Source: Dallia pectoralis (taxonomy: Eukaryota > Chordata > Actinopteri > Esociformes > Umbridae). From it: DNA of 64,000 nucleotides. Below the pieces are notes generated by a model that saw nothing but the letters and a program-made list of their open reading frames with translations, made no database searches and was not told the origin of the DNA. Location: assembly GCA_029465975.1 (NCBI GenBank), contig CM055728.1, forward strand, positions 26,907,660-26,971,659. Direction: 5' to 3'. Position numbers and translations under genes: made by a program. Shown here piece after piece: positions 1-13,100 of this stretch (positions within the stretch are counted from its first letter, which is position 1; every line of letters starts with the position of its first letter).

Positions 1-164
1 ACTGACTCACTGTGATGACCACTGCTCAACCAACTGACTCACTGTGATGACCACTGTTCAACCAACTGACTCACTGTGATGACCACTGCTCAACCAACTG
101 ACTCACTGTGATGACCACTGCTCAACCAACCGACTCACTGTGATGACCACTCCTTGACCAACTC
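1..164. repeat. 32-bp tandem repeat, 5 copies
   Basis: Units begin at 1, 33, 65, 97 and 129 with core gactcactgtgatgaccact. Intronic, cut off by the window start, and ending just before a run of A and the first lrp1 exon. Confidence 0.9.
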
Positions 165-205
165 ACCAAAAAAAAAAAAAAACCGTTTCCTGCTTGCGGT
201 CTCAG

Positions 206-334
206 ATTTCAATGAGTGCAGTGTGTACGGGACCTGCAGTCAGACGTGCTCCAACAACCAGGGTTCATATACCTGCAGCTGTGTGGAAGGATACCTGCTG
301 CAGCCAGACAACCGCTCCTGCAAAGCAAAGAACG
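206..334 (+). CDS. lrp1: lrp1 exon: Ca-binding EGF-like module before propeller 1
   Basis: Encodes a 43-residue EGF module starting DFNEC with six cysteines and the segment GYLLQPDNRSC, as in LRP1 just ahead of the first propeller. The exon is phase 1 at both ends, with acceptor ctcag and donor gtgaga. It is the first exon in the window; earlier exons are upstream. Confidence 0.93.
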
Positions 335-1127
335 GTGAGAGACACACATTAACACTGACGTCTCCGCCCCCTCGCGTCTCCGCCCCCTGACGTCTCCGCC
401 CCCTGACGTCTCCGCCCCCTGACGTCTCCGCCCCCTGACGTCTCCGATGGTTTCACAGGTTTATTTACCTGCCAGAGTTGTGATCGACCGTCCTGTTTGT
501 GTTGTGGTCGTGGCAGTCATTTCTTGGATGCTATATGTAGACACGGTTTGACCAACGTATATATGAGAAATAAGGGATGCAATTGTGTAGTGAATCATTT
601 CAAATCCCTCGTCAGAATGGATGTTACTACGGGAACATGTCCCATGGTTTGGAATGACTGATCAGTTCCAGAACACTAAAGATGTCTCGTTCCTAAATGT
701 TCTCATGGTCCTGAATAAAAACTATTTTGTTGGTTCTGTTCCCTAGACCGGTTCCAACCCTGTCAGCAATGGATAATTGCATTTCAGTTGATTTGTTCTG
801 CCATGCTGTTCCGTATTGCGTAAAATCGAATTGCACAAGGTGATACTATAATTTAGAAGACCCTTTTCGACTTAGTCACGGTACCTGACTGGTCACACCC
901 TGTAACTAGAGTAAAGTCGTCAGGTGTGTGTGACTGTTTCCCTGGGGTTTCTGCAGGGCTATTATAGCTATTATACATTTTAACACCCCCTTAAACTGTA
1001 AACCTTCCCTGGGGTTTAGCATCAATCACATGTATTTCATAAAGGACAGTTTCAGTTGTCAACATGTGGTTTTACAAATACGCAGCCTGAAGGAGAACAT
1101 GTCGCAATAATCACATCTCTCTCTCTT

Positions 1128-1162
<35 letters not shown>

Positions 1163-4100
1163 GTTTACCAGATACTCTACATGTATGTATGGTAGTGGTG
1201 TTGTGGTAAATACATGGTAGTTTATAAGAGGTTCATTTAACCAGTTGTTTTCAATCTCCCTCCTCTCCCTAAATCCTCTCTCTCTCCCTCAGATCCAGTT
1301 GAACAGCTCCCGGTGCTGTTGATCACGAATCTTAACGACATTCGCTGTACATCTCTGAGTGGTATGCCCACTCGTCTACCAGCCATCAGCACCAAGCAGG
1401 TTGGACCTATTTCAGTATATTATATTTATTTATTTTAATCATGTTTAATCAATATTTTGTATATAAGAAGGCCATTATGTATTCTGTAAGCCTAGCATAT
1501 CAGCATGTTAGCATATTAGCTTACGCCTCACGTTGATGTTCTTCATGTTGTATGTGGACAATCTGACCCCCCCCCACGGCACTTTAGTATGATTACCATG
1601 TTTTATCCATTGTAGTTTTAACCATTAATATGCCTATGGTGGCCTAATCTGTTAGCATTTATGGAAATACTGTTATTGGAACTCATTTTTGTTTGATTTT
1701 CCCCGTCCAATATTAGACCACCGCCATGGACTTCAACTACGCCCAGGAGACGGTGTGCTGGATTGACGTGGGAGACACACCCAGCACCACCTATCTTAAG
1801 TGTGCCTCCATCCCAGAGCTGAAGAGTGTGACAGACATCCGAATCATCAACGTCACCCTCAGCCTTCACCGTGAGTGTTTGAGGCACACACACACACACA
1901 CACAACCCCACAACCCAGCACTGAAATGTGCTTTTGGTTGCATATATATGCCTGGGAGAAGTTTAGAGCTCAGCTGTATTCCAGTAAAGGTTCTTGTTGA
2001 ACACCAGTGATGCTAAATCAGTCTGACTGTCAGTGAAGCACGATAGCACAATTTACAAATACAACATGATAGCAGCTGTGTTTACATTGTTCTGTCTTCA
2101 TATAAACCAGGGCCACATTCCTTGTCCTTACCTGGTGCACTGCATGGTACACTCAGACTAGGCACGTTACCAGTGTGTCGTTTTGGATTGGCACTTGTCC
2201 CAGAGTGGGCAGTTCCTACAGTACTGTACGGGACAGCGTTTGGTTTCTACAGTACAGTAGAGTACAGGACAGCGTTTGGTTTCTACAGTACATTAGAGTA
2301 CAGGACAGCGTTTGGTTTCTACAGTAGAGTACAGGACAGCGTTTGGTTTCTACAGTACAGTAGAGTACAGGACAGCGTTTGGTTTCTACAGTACAGTAGA
2401 GTACAGGACAGCGTTTGGTTTCTACAGTACGTGACAGCGGTTTGTTTCTATAGTACATTATGTGACAGCGGTTAGTTTCTATAGTACAATATGTGACAGC
2501 GGTTAGTTTCTACATAACAGTACGGGACAGCTGTTGGTTTCTACAGTACGGAGGATGAGGTCTGAGGGAGAGGTGGTGGGAGGAGAGAGAGGAGGTGGTG
2601 AGAGGAGAAAGGAGGTAGGGGGAGATGGGCTGTAGAGCCCCCCCCCCACACACACACACCACCCTGACCCACATACACACTATCCCTAATGATGTACATT
2701 ACATAACTGACACAGATTGATAAGTGACATAAAAGGACTGTTTGCAGCGTGTAGCAGTTGAGACAACGTTTTGCTTGAATTCTGGTGAATCCAGAAGGCT
2801 GTATTTGTCTTTATACACTGATGACCCAAAACATTTTGACCGGGGTAAATAAACAATTGGTTCCTGTAGCCCACGTGTGAGCAGAAGTAAAGTCCAGAGC
2901 AACTTTGACACTGGCCAGTGGTGTGAGGACTAACAAACCACAAACCAAGGCTCATCAATGTGTGAGGCCAACCATGGCTCTCCCATCTGGTCCGAATCAA
3001 CAGAAGGTCCACTGAAAGTTGTCATGATGGTTATGAGAGGAATGTGTCACAACAACAGAGTGCCTCATACCTGCTGCATATGGGACAGTGTAGCCATCAA
3101 CCGGTCACAGTCTCCATGGTGACCCCTGTCCAACCAGTCTCCATGGGGACCCCTGTCCAACCCTGTCCACCCAGTCTCCATGGTGACCCCTGTCCAACCA
3201 GTCTCCATGGTGACCCCTGTCCACCCCTGTCCAGATGGTCTGCTGCTCAGATGGGACAGGTTTTCTTTTTCATCATGTGGATGTCAATTTGACAGGAGCC
3301 ACCTACCTAAACATTGATGCAGATTAGGTGCACCCCTTCATGGCAGTGGTGCTACCTGATGACAGTGGCCTCTATCAGCAGGATATTGCACACTTCCACA
3401 CTGCACACATGATTTGGGAATTGTTTGAAGAACATGATCAATAGTTCAATGTGTTGCCCTGGCCTCCAAATATCCAACATCTCAATCCCATTGAGCATCT
3501 GTGGGATTTGCTGGAGCAACAAGGCTGATCCACAGTGGCTCCACCTCACAACTTACTGGACGGATCTGTTGCTAATGTCTTGGTGCCAGATACCACAGGA
3601 CACCTTTAGGGGTCTGCTGATAATGTCATGGTGCCAGATACCACAGGACACCTTTAGGGGTCTGCTGATAATGTCATGGTGCCAGATACCACAGGACACC
3701 TTTAGGGGTCTGCTGATAATGTCATGGTGCCAGATACCACAGGACACCTTTAGGGGTCTGCTGATAATGTCTTTGTGCCAGATACCACAGGACACCTTTA
3801 AGGGTCTGGTGCTAATGTCTTTGTGCCAGATACCACAGGACACCTTCAGGGATCTGCTGCTAATGACTTGGTGCCAGATACCACAGGACACCTTTAAGGG
3901 TCTGGTGCTAATGTCTTTGTGCCAGATACCACAGGACACCTTCAGGGATCTGCTGCTAATGTCTTGGTGCCAGATACCACAGGACACCTTTAAGAGTCTG
4001 GTGCTAATGTCTTTGTGCCAGATACCACAGGACACCTTCAGGGATCTGCTGCTAATGTCTTGGTGCCAGATACCACAGGACACCTTTAAGGGTCTGGTGC

Positions 4101-7100
4101 TAATGTCTTGGTGCCAGATACCACAGGACACCTTTAAGGGTCTGGTGCTAATGTCTTGGTGCCAGATACCACAGGACACCTTTAAGGGTCTGGTGCTAAT
4201 GTCTTGGTGCCAGATACCACAGGACACCTTTAAGAGTCTGGTGCTAATGTCTTTGTGCCAGATCTTCAGGGATCTGCTGCTAATGTCTTGGTGCCAGATA
4301 CCACAGGACACCTTTAAGGGTCTGGTGCTAATGTCTTGGTGCCAGATACCACAGGACACCTTTAAGGGTCTGGTGCTAATGTCTTGGTCCCAGATACCAC
4401 AGGACACCTTTAAGGGTCTGGTGCTAATGTCTTGGTCCCAGATACCACAGGACACCTTTAAGGGTCTGGTGCTAATGTCTTGGTGCCAGATACCACAGGA
4501 CACCTTTAAGGGTCTGGTGCTAATGTCTTGGTGCCAGATACCACAGGACACCTTTAAGGGTCTGGTGCTAATGTCTTGGTCCCAGATACCACAGGACACC
4601 TTTAAGGGTCTGGTGCTAATGTCTTGGTGCCAGATACCACAGGACACCTTTAAGGGTCTGGTGCTAATATCTTGGTCCCAGATACCACAGAACACCTTTA
4701 AGGGTCTTCTAGAGTTTATGCCTCAGGAGGTTGTGTGTCTGTGTGTGTCTGAGTGTTTATCTGTCAAATAAATGTTCCCCTCTGTTGTGTGGGGAGGATT
4801 GAGAACAAATGTTAGGTATCATGTGCGGTCATGGTTCCCGGAAAAGGAATAATTTTCCATTTCTCCGAAATTGAAGAGCTTACGAGGAAACGCTTTGAAA
4901 GAAGCTTGTACTCCAAAGTGGAGTGTTGGGGAACACTTTTTGTCTCCCTTTTCCTTCTTTCTTGTATCTCTATTTGCATTTATATCTTTTCTATTCTCTC
5001 TATCTCTCCCTATAAATCTCTATACAGTTTCCCGTCTCTCTCTCTTTCTCTCTCTCTCACTCTCTTTCTCTCTTTCTCTTATGACTTAATGATATCTGTT
5101 GTAGTGGTTTATAGTGGAATATAAAGGATAACCGAGGGCAGTGGCAGCGTCTCTCACTAAATCAGTTCCATATTTCAGCCGGGCGTCTCTTCCAAATCCA
5201 GGTCCTGTTTCAGCTCAGCTCACGTGGGTCTGTGTTTGTCTGTTCTGTTCTGGTTCTCCCATCTGTCCCAAAACAACACAGCACCTAATGGCAAAAAGGA
5301 CCCAGTTCAATTCACCACATCCACCGCAAACAAGCCAGAACTCTGGGAAGTTACCGGTACATTATCAAAGGGGAAAGCGTTGAGAACATTAACAAAGCAT
5401 GGAAGTCAATTGAAGTATATAGTGCTGTTGCTTCTGGGTTTGTGTGTGCGGGGGTGTGTGTGTGTGTGTGTCAGTGTCAGTGTCAGTGTGTGTGTGTCTC
5501 ACAAACTCAGGAGTGTAGTGCATTCTAGTCGTCACAGTGTGTGTGAGAAACGACTTTTGCTCAGCACTTTTTATGCTTTGTTTTCATTGGCTTATGGGTT
5601 TGTGTCTGCAGTAACATGCTATATGAAGTATTCCAAATGGTACCCGATTTGACATGTAGCACTGTGAACGTAGTGCAGTTCATAGGGAATAGTCTTCGAT
5701 TTGGGATGCATGTTTGTGAGAGGTTTGCCAAAACCACACTGGGTGATTGTCAATGATTGATTTCCTTGTTGGTGTTTCACAAACACTTTAATGGTGCTTG
5801 TGCAATAGTTCTGGCAATGATCTGGTGGCGAGTTTGAGGTTTTGGGACTGGGCATGGAGACGGGCTATTAATCACACAGCCCTGTTGTTTCAAAAAGCAC
5901 CAAGTCCGACCACCAGCCACCGGAGTCTTACCCCTGACGCTGTGCATCAGAGAACCAGAGGAATGAGGACACATCCGGCACAGATGTGTCTGCCATGGCC
6001 TGATCTGAGATCTGTTATAATGCCATAGATGTGACAGTGACTCGAGTATGTGGGACGTCACAGACAGATGTAAGCTCTCGGATGTCTAAACATTGAGTGT
6101 GTTTGGACAGCCTTTTCTCAACTGTTAGTCTTTTGTTTCCCCAGTTTTGCACAGTTTGAACTCTCCAATTCCCGAATCGCCTCACAATCTTGTCCTTGGT
6201 TCACTTCAGCAACTCCCAGCAGGCTTGGGAACGTTGGAGATAAAGTGGTGTCCTCGCGAACACATCCGGCCACGCCGCTCGCCTTGTTATTACACTCGTT
6301 GACCAACAACAACAGAATTTGTAAACAGTAACGTGCAGGTGGCCCTTAAAAACGTAACCCTCGTCAGATGAGCTCACCGGACTTAGAGCTTCACTCTGTG
6401 GGTGGTTCTGGAATTTAACGGGTCCCCGCGTACAAATGCCTCGGAATTTGGATCGACAGCGACGTTTCATACACAGAAAGCTTGTTAAAAAGCTTACGTG
6501 TGAAGTGGGTTTCTTCTACAGAAACACATCTAGCTGAGACCAATTGTTCCGTCAACTTTCATGCCTGTACTTGACTGTTTGGATGAAATATACCAAAGTG
6601 CATCTGCTTCTACTCTACTGGTTGATCATGTCTATGGTGACAGTTATAACACATGTCACTGTATCTAATACCAGAAAGTTGGCTGGACCTCCTTAAAAGT
6701 GTGTCGATCCCTCCGTTACTCTATTTTTGTATACAAAGCACTACTCCAGAAGCTTCCGGTATATTTAACATCACTGTTGACACCAAGATCATCTGGTTTC
6801 AATACTAGATCCCAGAGTTGGATAGTATTGCGGACACCTTTTGTATCTACTGAGTTGGGCCTTCTCTATCAAAGCACCTCATCTGTGGAATAGTATGAGA
6901 GTTTTCATTCGGGTGTCTTGGTGTCACCATGGGTCAGCTTAAGAATATTAAGTTTGATCTTTATAGAGAGAATTCTGTTTGTTTTATTGACTCTGACAAT
7001 CATCCGTATGTCTGTTAATTGTATGTTCGTAGCCAATTTCCCGGGGAAATGCTGAAAATGTCCAGTTTAAGACTCTGTGTTCCAGTACAGTCCGTTACCG

Positions 7101-10100
7101 CTCAAATCACAGGCTGGGACAGCCTCACTACAGGGGGCTGAGATGGGACAGAGTGTGGCCCAGCATCAAAGGTGTTTTGTTAAACGTGGCTTTGATTTGT
7201 GCCGGGCTGGAGAACAGTGTGGTGTGTTGGTATTCCCCCCGAGAGGAAGCATGGTGGCAGCTGTTAAAACACAAAGCCAGATGTGCCCCCCCCACCCACC
7301 CATCCACAGCCCCTTCAATCCCCTCCCTTCCTTACCACCACAGCTGGGTGTCTCCGTGGGACGACCCTCCCCCCAGGGTTAGCGCCAGGGAATGGCCCCA
7401 TCCGCTCTTATTAATAAAGTAACACGTCATTATTAACCATGGCTCTAACCCCAACCCTACGACCTTATTAATAAAGTAACACGTCATTACTAACCATGGC
7501 TCTAACCCCAACCCTACGACCTTATTAATAAAGTAACACGTCATTACTAACCATGGCTCTAACCCCAACCCTACGACCTTATTAATAAAGTAACACGTCG
7601 TTATTAACCATGGCTCTAACATCCAACCCTACGACCTTATTAATAAAGTAACACGTCATTACTAGCCATGGCTCTAACCTCCAACCCTACGACCTTATTA
7701 ATAAAGTAACACGTCATTACTAACCATGGCTCTAACCTCCAACCCTACGACCTTATTAATAAAGTAACACGTCATTATTAACCATGGCTCTAACCCCAAC
7801 CCTACGACCTTATTAATAAAGTAACACGTCATTACTAGCCATGGCTCTAACCTCCAACCCTACGACCTTATTAATAAAGTAACACACCATTACTAACCAT
7901 GGCTCTAACCTCCAACCCTACGACCTTATTAATAAAGTAACACACCATTACTAACCATGGCTCTAACCTCCAACCCTACGACCTTATTAATAAAGTAACA
8001 CACCATTACTAACCATGGCTCTAACCTCCAACCCTACGACCTTATTAATAAAGTAACACACCATTACTAGCCATGGCTCTAACCTCCAACCCTACGACCT
8101 TATTAATAAAGTAACACGTCATTATTAACCATGGCTCTAACCTCCAACCCTACGACCTTATTAATAAAGTAACACGTCATTACTAACCATGGCTCTAACC
8201 TCCAACCCTACGACCTTATTAATAAAGTAACACGTCATTATTAACCATGGCTCTAACCTCCAACCCTACGACCTTATTAATAAAGTAACACACCATTACT
8301 AACCATGGCTCTAACCTCCAACCCTACGACCTTATTAATAAAGTAACACACCATTACTAACCATGGCTCTAACCTCCAACCCTACGACCTTATTAATAAA
8401 GTAACACGTCATTACTAGCCATGGCTCTAACCTCCAACCCTACGACCTTATTAATGAAGTAACACACCATTACTAGCCATGGCTCTAACCTCCAACCCTA
8501 CGACCTTATTAATAAAGTAACACGTCATTACTAGCCATGGCTCTAACCTCCAACCCTACGACCTTATTAATGAAGTAACACACCATTACTAGCCATGGCT
8601 CTAACCTCCAACCCTACGACCTTATTAATAAAGTAACACACCATTACTAGCCATGGCTCTAACCTCCAACCCTACGACCTTATTAATAAAGTAACACACC
8701 ATTACTAGCCATGGCTCTAACCTCCAACCCTACGACCTTATTAATAAAGTAACACACCATTACTAACCATGGCTCTAACCTCCAACCCTACGACCTTATT
8801 AATAAAGTAACACACCATTACTAGCCATGGCTCTAACCTCCAACCCTACGACCTTATTAATAAAGTAACACACCATTACTAGCCATGGCTCTAACCTCCA
8901 ACCCTACGACCTTATTAATAAAGTAACACACCATTACTAACCATGGCTCTAACCTCCAACCCTACGACCTTATTAATAAAGTAACACGTCATTACTAACC
9001 ATGGCTCTAACCTCCAACCCTACGACCTTATTAATAAAGTAACACACCATTACTAGCCATGGCTCTAACCTCCAACCCTACGACCTTATTAATAAAGTAA
9101 CACGTCATTATTAACCATGGCTCTAACCTCCAACCCTACGACCTTATTAATAAAGTAACACGTCATTACTAACCATGGCTCTAACCTCCAACCCTACGAC
9201 CTTATTAATAAAGTAACACGTCATTATTAACCATGGCTCTAACCTCCAACCCTACGACCTTATTAATAAAGTAACACACCATTACTAACCATGGCTCTAA
9301 CCTCCAACCCTACGACCTTATTAATAAAGTAACACACCATTACTAACCATGGCTCTAACCTCCAACCCTACGACCTTATTAATAAAGTAACACGTCATTA
9401 CTAGCCATGGCTCTAACCTCCAACCCTACGACCTTATTAATGAAGTAACACACCATTACTAGCCATGGCTCTAACCTCCAACCCTACGACCTTATTAATA
9501 AAGTAACACGTCATTACTAGCCATGGCTCTAACCTCCAACCCTACGACCTTATTAATGAAGTAACACACCATTACTAGCCATGGCTCTAACCTCCAACCC
9601 TACGACCTTATTAATAAAGTAACACACCATTACTAGCCATGGCTCTAACCTCCAACCCTACGACCTTATTAATAAAGTAACACACCATTACTAGCCATGG
9701 CTCTAACCTCCAACCCTACGACCTTATTAATAAAGTAACACACCATTACTAACCATGGCTCTAACCTCCAACCCTACGACCTTATTAATAAAGTAACACA
9801 CCATTACTAGCCATGGCTCTAACCTCCAACCATACGACCTTATTAATAAAGTAACACACCATTACTAGCCATGGCTCTAACCTCCAACCCTACGACCTTA
9901 TTAATAAAGTAACACACCATTACTAACCATGGCTCTAACCTCCAACCCTACGACCTTATTAATAAAGTAACACGTCATTACTAACCATGGCTCTAACCTC
10001 CAACCCTACGACCTTATTAATAAAGTGACACACCATTACTAGCCATGGCTCTAACCTCCAACCCTACGACCTTATTAATAAAGTAACACACCATTACTAA

Positions 10101-13100
10101 CCATGGCTCTAACCTCCAACCCTACGACCTTATTAATAAAGTAACACGTCGTTATTAACCATGGCTCTAACCTCCAACCCTACGACCTTATTAATAAAGT
10201 AACACACCATTACTAACCATGGCTCTAACCTCCAACCCTACGACCTTATTAATAAAGTAACACGTCATTATTAACCATGGCTCTAACCTCCAACCCTACG
10301 ACCTTATTAATAAAGTAACACACCATTATTAACCATGGCTCTAACATCCAACCCTACGACCTTATTAATAAAGTAACACGTCGTTATTAACCATGGCTCT
10401 AACCTCCAACCCTACGACCTTATTAATAAAGTAACACACCATTATTAACCATGGCTCTAACCTCCAACCCTACGACCTTATTAATAAAGTAACACACCAT
10501 TACTAACCATGGCTCTAACCTCCAACCCTACGACCTTATTAATAAAGTAACACACCATTACTAGCCATGGCTCTAACCTCCAACCCTACGACCTTATTAA
10601 TAAAGTAACACACCATTACTAACCATGGCTCTAACCTCCAACCCTACGACCTTATTAATAAAGTAACACGTCGTTATTAACCATGGCTCTAACCTCCAAC
10701 CCTACGACCTTATTAATAAAGTAACACACCATTACTAGCCATGGCTCTAACCTCCAACCCTACGACCTTATTAATAAAGTAACACACCATTACTAACCAT
10801 GGCTCTAACCTCCAACCCTACGACCTTATTAATAAAGTAACACGTCGTTATTAACCATGGCTCTAACCTCCAACCCTACGACCTTATTAATAAAGTAACA
10901 CACCATTATTAACCATGGCTCTAACCTCCAACCCTACGACCTTATTAATAAAGTAACACGTCATTATTAACCATGGCTCTAACCTCCAACCCTACGACCT
11001 TATTAATAAAGTAACACACCATTATTAACCATGGCTCTAACATCCAACCCTACGACCTTATTAATAAAGTAACACGTCGTTATTAACCATGGCTCTAACC
11101 TCCAACCCTACGACCTTATTAATAAAGTAACACACCATTATTAACCATGGCTCTAACCTCCAACCCTACGACCTTATTAATAAAGTAACACACCATTACT
11201 AACCATGGCTCTAACCTCCAACCCTACGACCTTATTAATAAAGTAACACACCATTACTAACCATGGCTCTAACCTCCAACCCTACGACCTTATTAATAAA
11301 GTAACACGTCATTACTAACCATGGCTCTAACCTCCAACCCTACGACCTTATTAATAAAGTAACACACCATTACTAGCCATGGCTCTAACCTCCAACCCTA
11401 CGACCTTATTAATAAAGTGACACACCATTACTAACCATGGCTCTAACCTCCAACCCTACGACCTTATTAATAAAGTAACACGTCATTATTAACCATGGCT
11501 CTAACCTCCAACCCTACGACCTTATTAATAAAGTAACACACCATTATTAACCATGGCTCTAACCTCCAACCCTACGACCTTATTAATAAAGTAACACACC
11601 ATTATTAACCATGGCTCTAACCTCCAACCCTACGACCTTATTAATAAAGTAACACGTCGTTATTAACCATGGCTCTAACCTCCAACCCTACGACCTTATT
11701 AATAAAGTAACACACCATTACTAGCCATGGCTCTAACCTCCAACCCTACGACCTTATTAATAAAGTAACACGTCGTTATTAACCATGGCTCTAACCTCCA
11801 ACCCTACGACCTTATTAATAAAGTAACACACCATTATTAACCATGGCTCTAACCTCCAACCCTACGACCTTATTAATAAAGTAACACGTCGTTATTAACC
11901 ATGGCTCTAACCCCAACCCTACGACCTTATTAATAAAGAAACACACCATTACTAGCCATGGCTCTAACCTCCAACCCTACGACCTGCTTAAGGGGAGATT
12001 ACATGTGAGGTTCCTTCAGCACTCAGTTGTTGAAGTAAAAAGAGTGTAGCTTTTCCACATGGCTGAAACGGTTTTGCTAAGTATAAATAAGCCAGGGTTG
12101 TCAGGACATCTGGTCCACAAGAGGATTTATGTCTCTGGGTTGGTTGTCAGGGTTTATTATCCCCCTCTCTGTCTCCCAGTGTATTTCTCTCCCACTCATC
12201 CCCCTGTCTGTCTCCCTGTGTATTTCTCTCCCACTCATCCCCCTCTCTGTCTCTCTTTGTATTTCTCTCCCACTCACCCCCCTGTCTGTCTCCCTGTGTA
12301 TTTCTCTCCCACTCATCCCCCTGTCTTGTCTCCCTGTGTATTTCTCTCCCACTCATCCCCCTCTCTGTCTCCCTGTGTATTTCTCTCCCACTCATCCCCC
12401 TCTCTGTCTCCCTGTGTATTTCTCTCCCACTCATCCCGCTGTCTGTCTCCCTGTGTATTTCTCTCCCACTCATCCCCCTCTCTGTCTCCCTGTGTATTTC
12501 TCTCCCACTCATCCCCCTCTCTGTCTCCCTGTGTATTTCTCTCCCACTCATCCCCCTGTCTGTCTCCCTGTGTATTTCTCTCCCACTCATCCCCCTCTCT
12601 GTCTCCCTGTGTATTTCTCTCCCACTCATCCCCCTCTCTGTCTCCCTGTGTATTTCTCTCCCACTCATCCCCCTGTCTGTCTCCCTGTGTATTTCTCTCC
12701 CACTCACCCCCCTGTCTGTCTCCCTGTGTATTTCTCTCCCACTCATCCCACTGTCTTGTCTCCCTGTGTATTTCTGTCCCACTCATCCTCTTGTCTTTCC
12801 CACCAGATGTTGAACAGATGGCTATTGACTGGCTGACAGGAAACTTCTACTTTGAGGACAACATGGATGATCGTATCTTCGTGTGCAATGCCGATGGCCA
12901 GACCTGTGTCACCCTGCTGGATCAGGAGCTTCACAATCCCAAAGGCATTGCCCTGGACCCGGCCATGGGGTACAGTAATAACGGTTACATACACAAAGTA
13001 GTACCTGCTACATTCCTACAGTAATAACGGTTACATACACAAAGTAGTACCTGCTACATTCCTACAGTAATAACGGTTACATAGACAAAATAGTACCTGC

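Larger units (their letters stand above)
2813..4720 (+). mobile_element. Decayed Tc1/mariner-type DNA transposon with an expanded transposase segment
   Basis: The left end tacactgatgacccaaaaca resembles the terminal repeat of a common fish DNA transposon (from memory). From about 3328 the + strand reads HPFMAVVLPDDSGLYQQDIA, a stop, then WPPNIQHLNPIEHLWDLLE, the C-terminal part of a DDE transposase with its second D-containing motif (QQD) and NPIEHLW. After a frame change the next segment, SWCQIPQDTF, is multiplied as a 48-bp array, and the sequence resumes with GLLEFMPQE beyond it. Stops and frameshifts make it inactive. No right terminal repeat was found. Confidence 0.72.

Noticed and set aside
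3425..4771. 448-codon open frame on + and 380-codon frame on -
   Set aside because: Both are produced by the 48-bp (16-codon) repeat derived from a transposase; no independent coding evidence.
7397..11984. CRISPR-like array
   Set aside because: Units are contiguous tandem repeats with no unique spacers, and the genome is a vertebrate.
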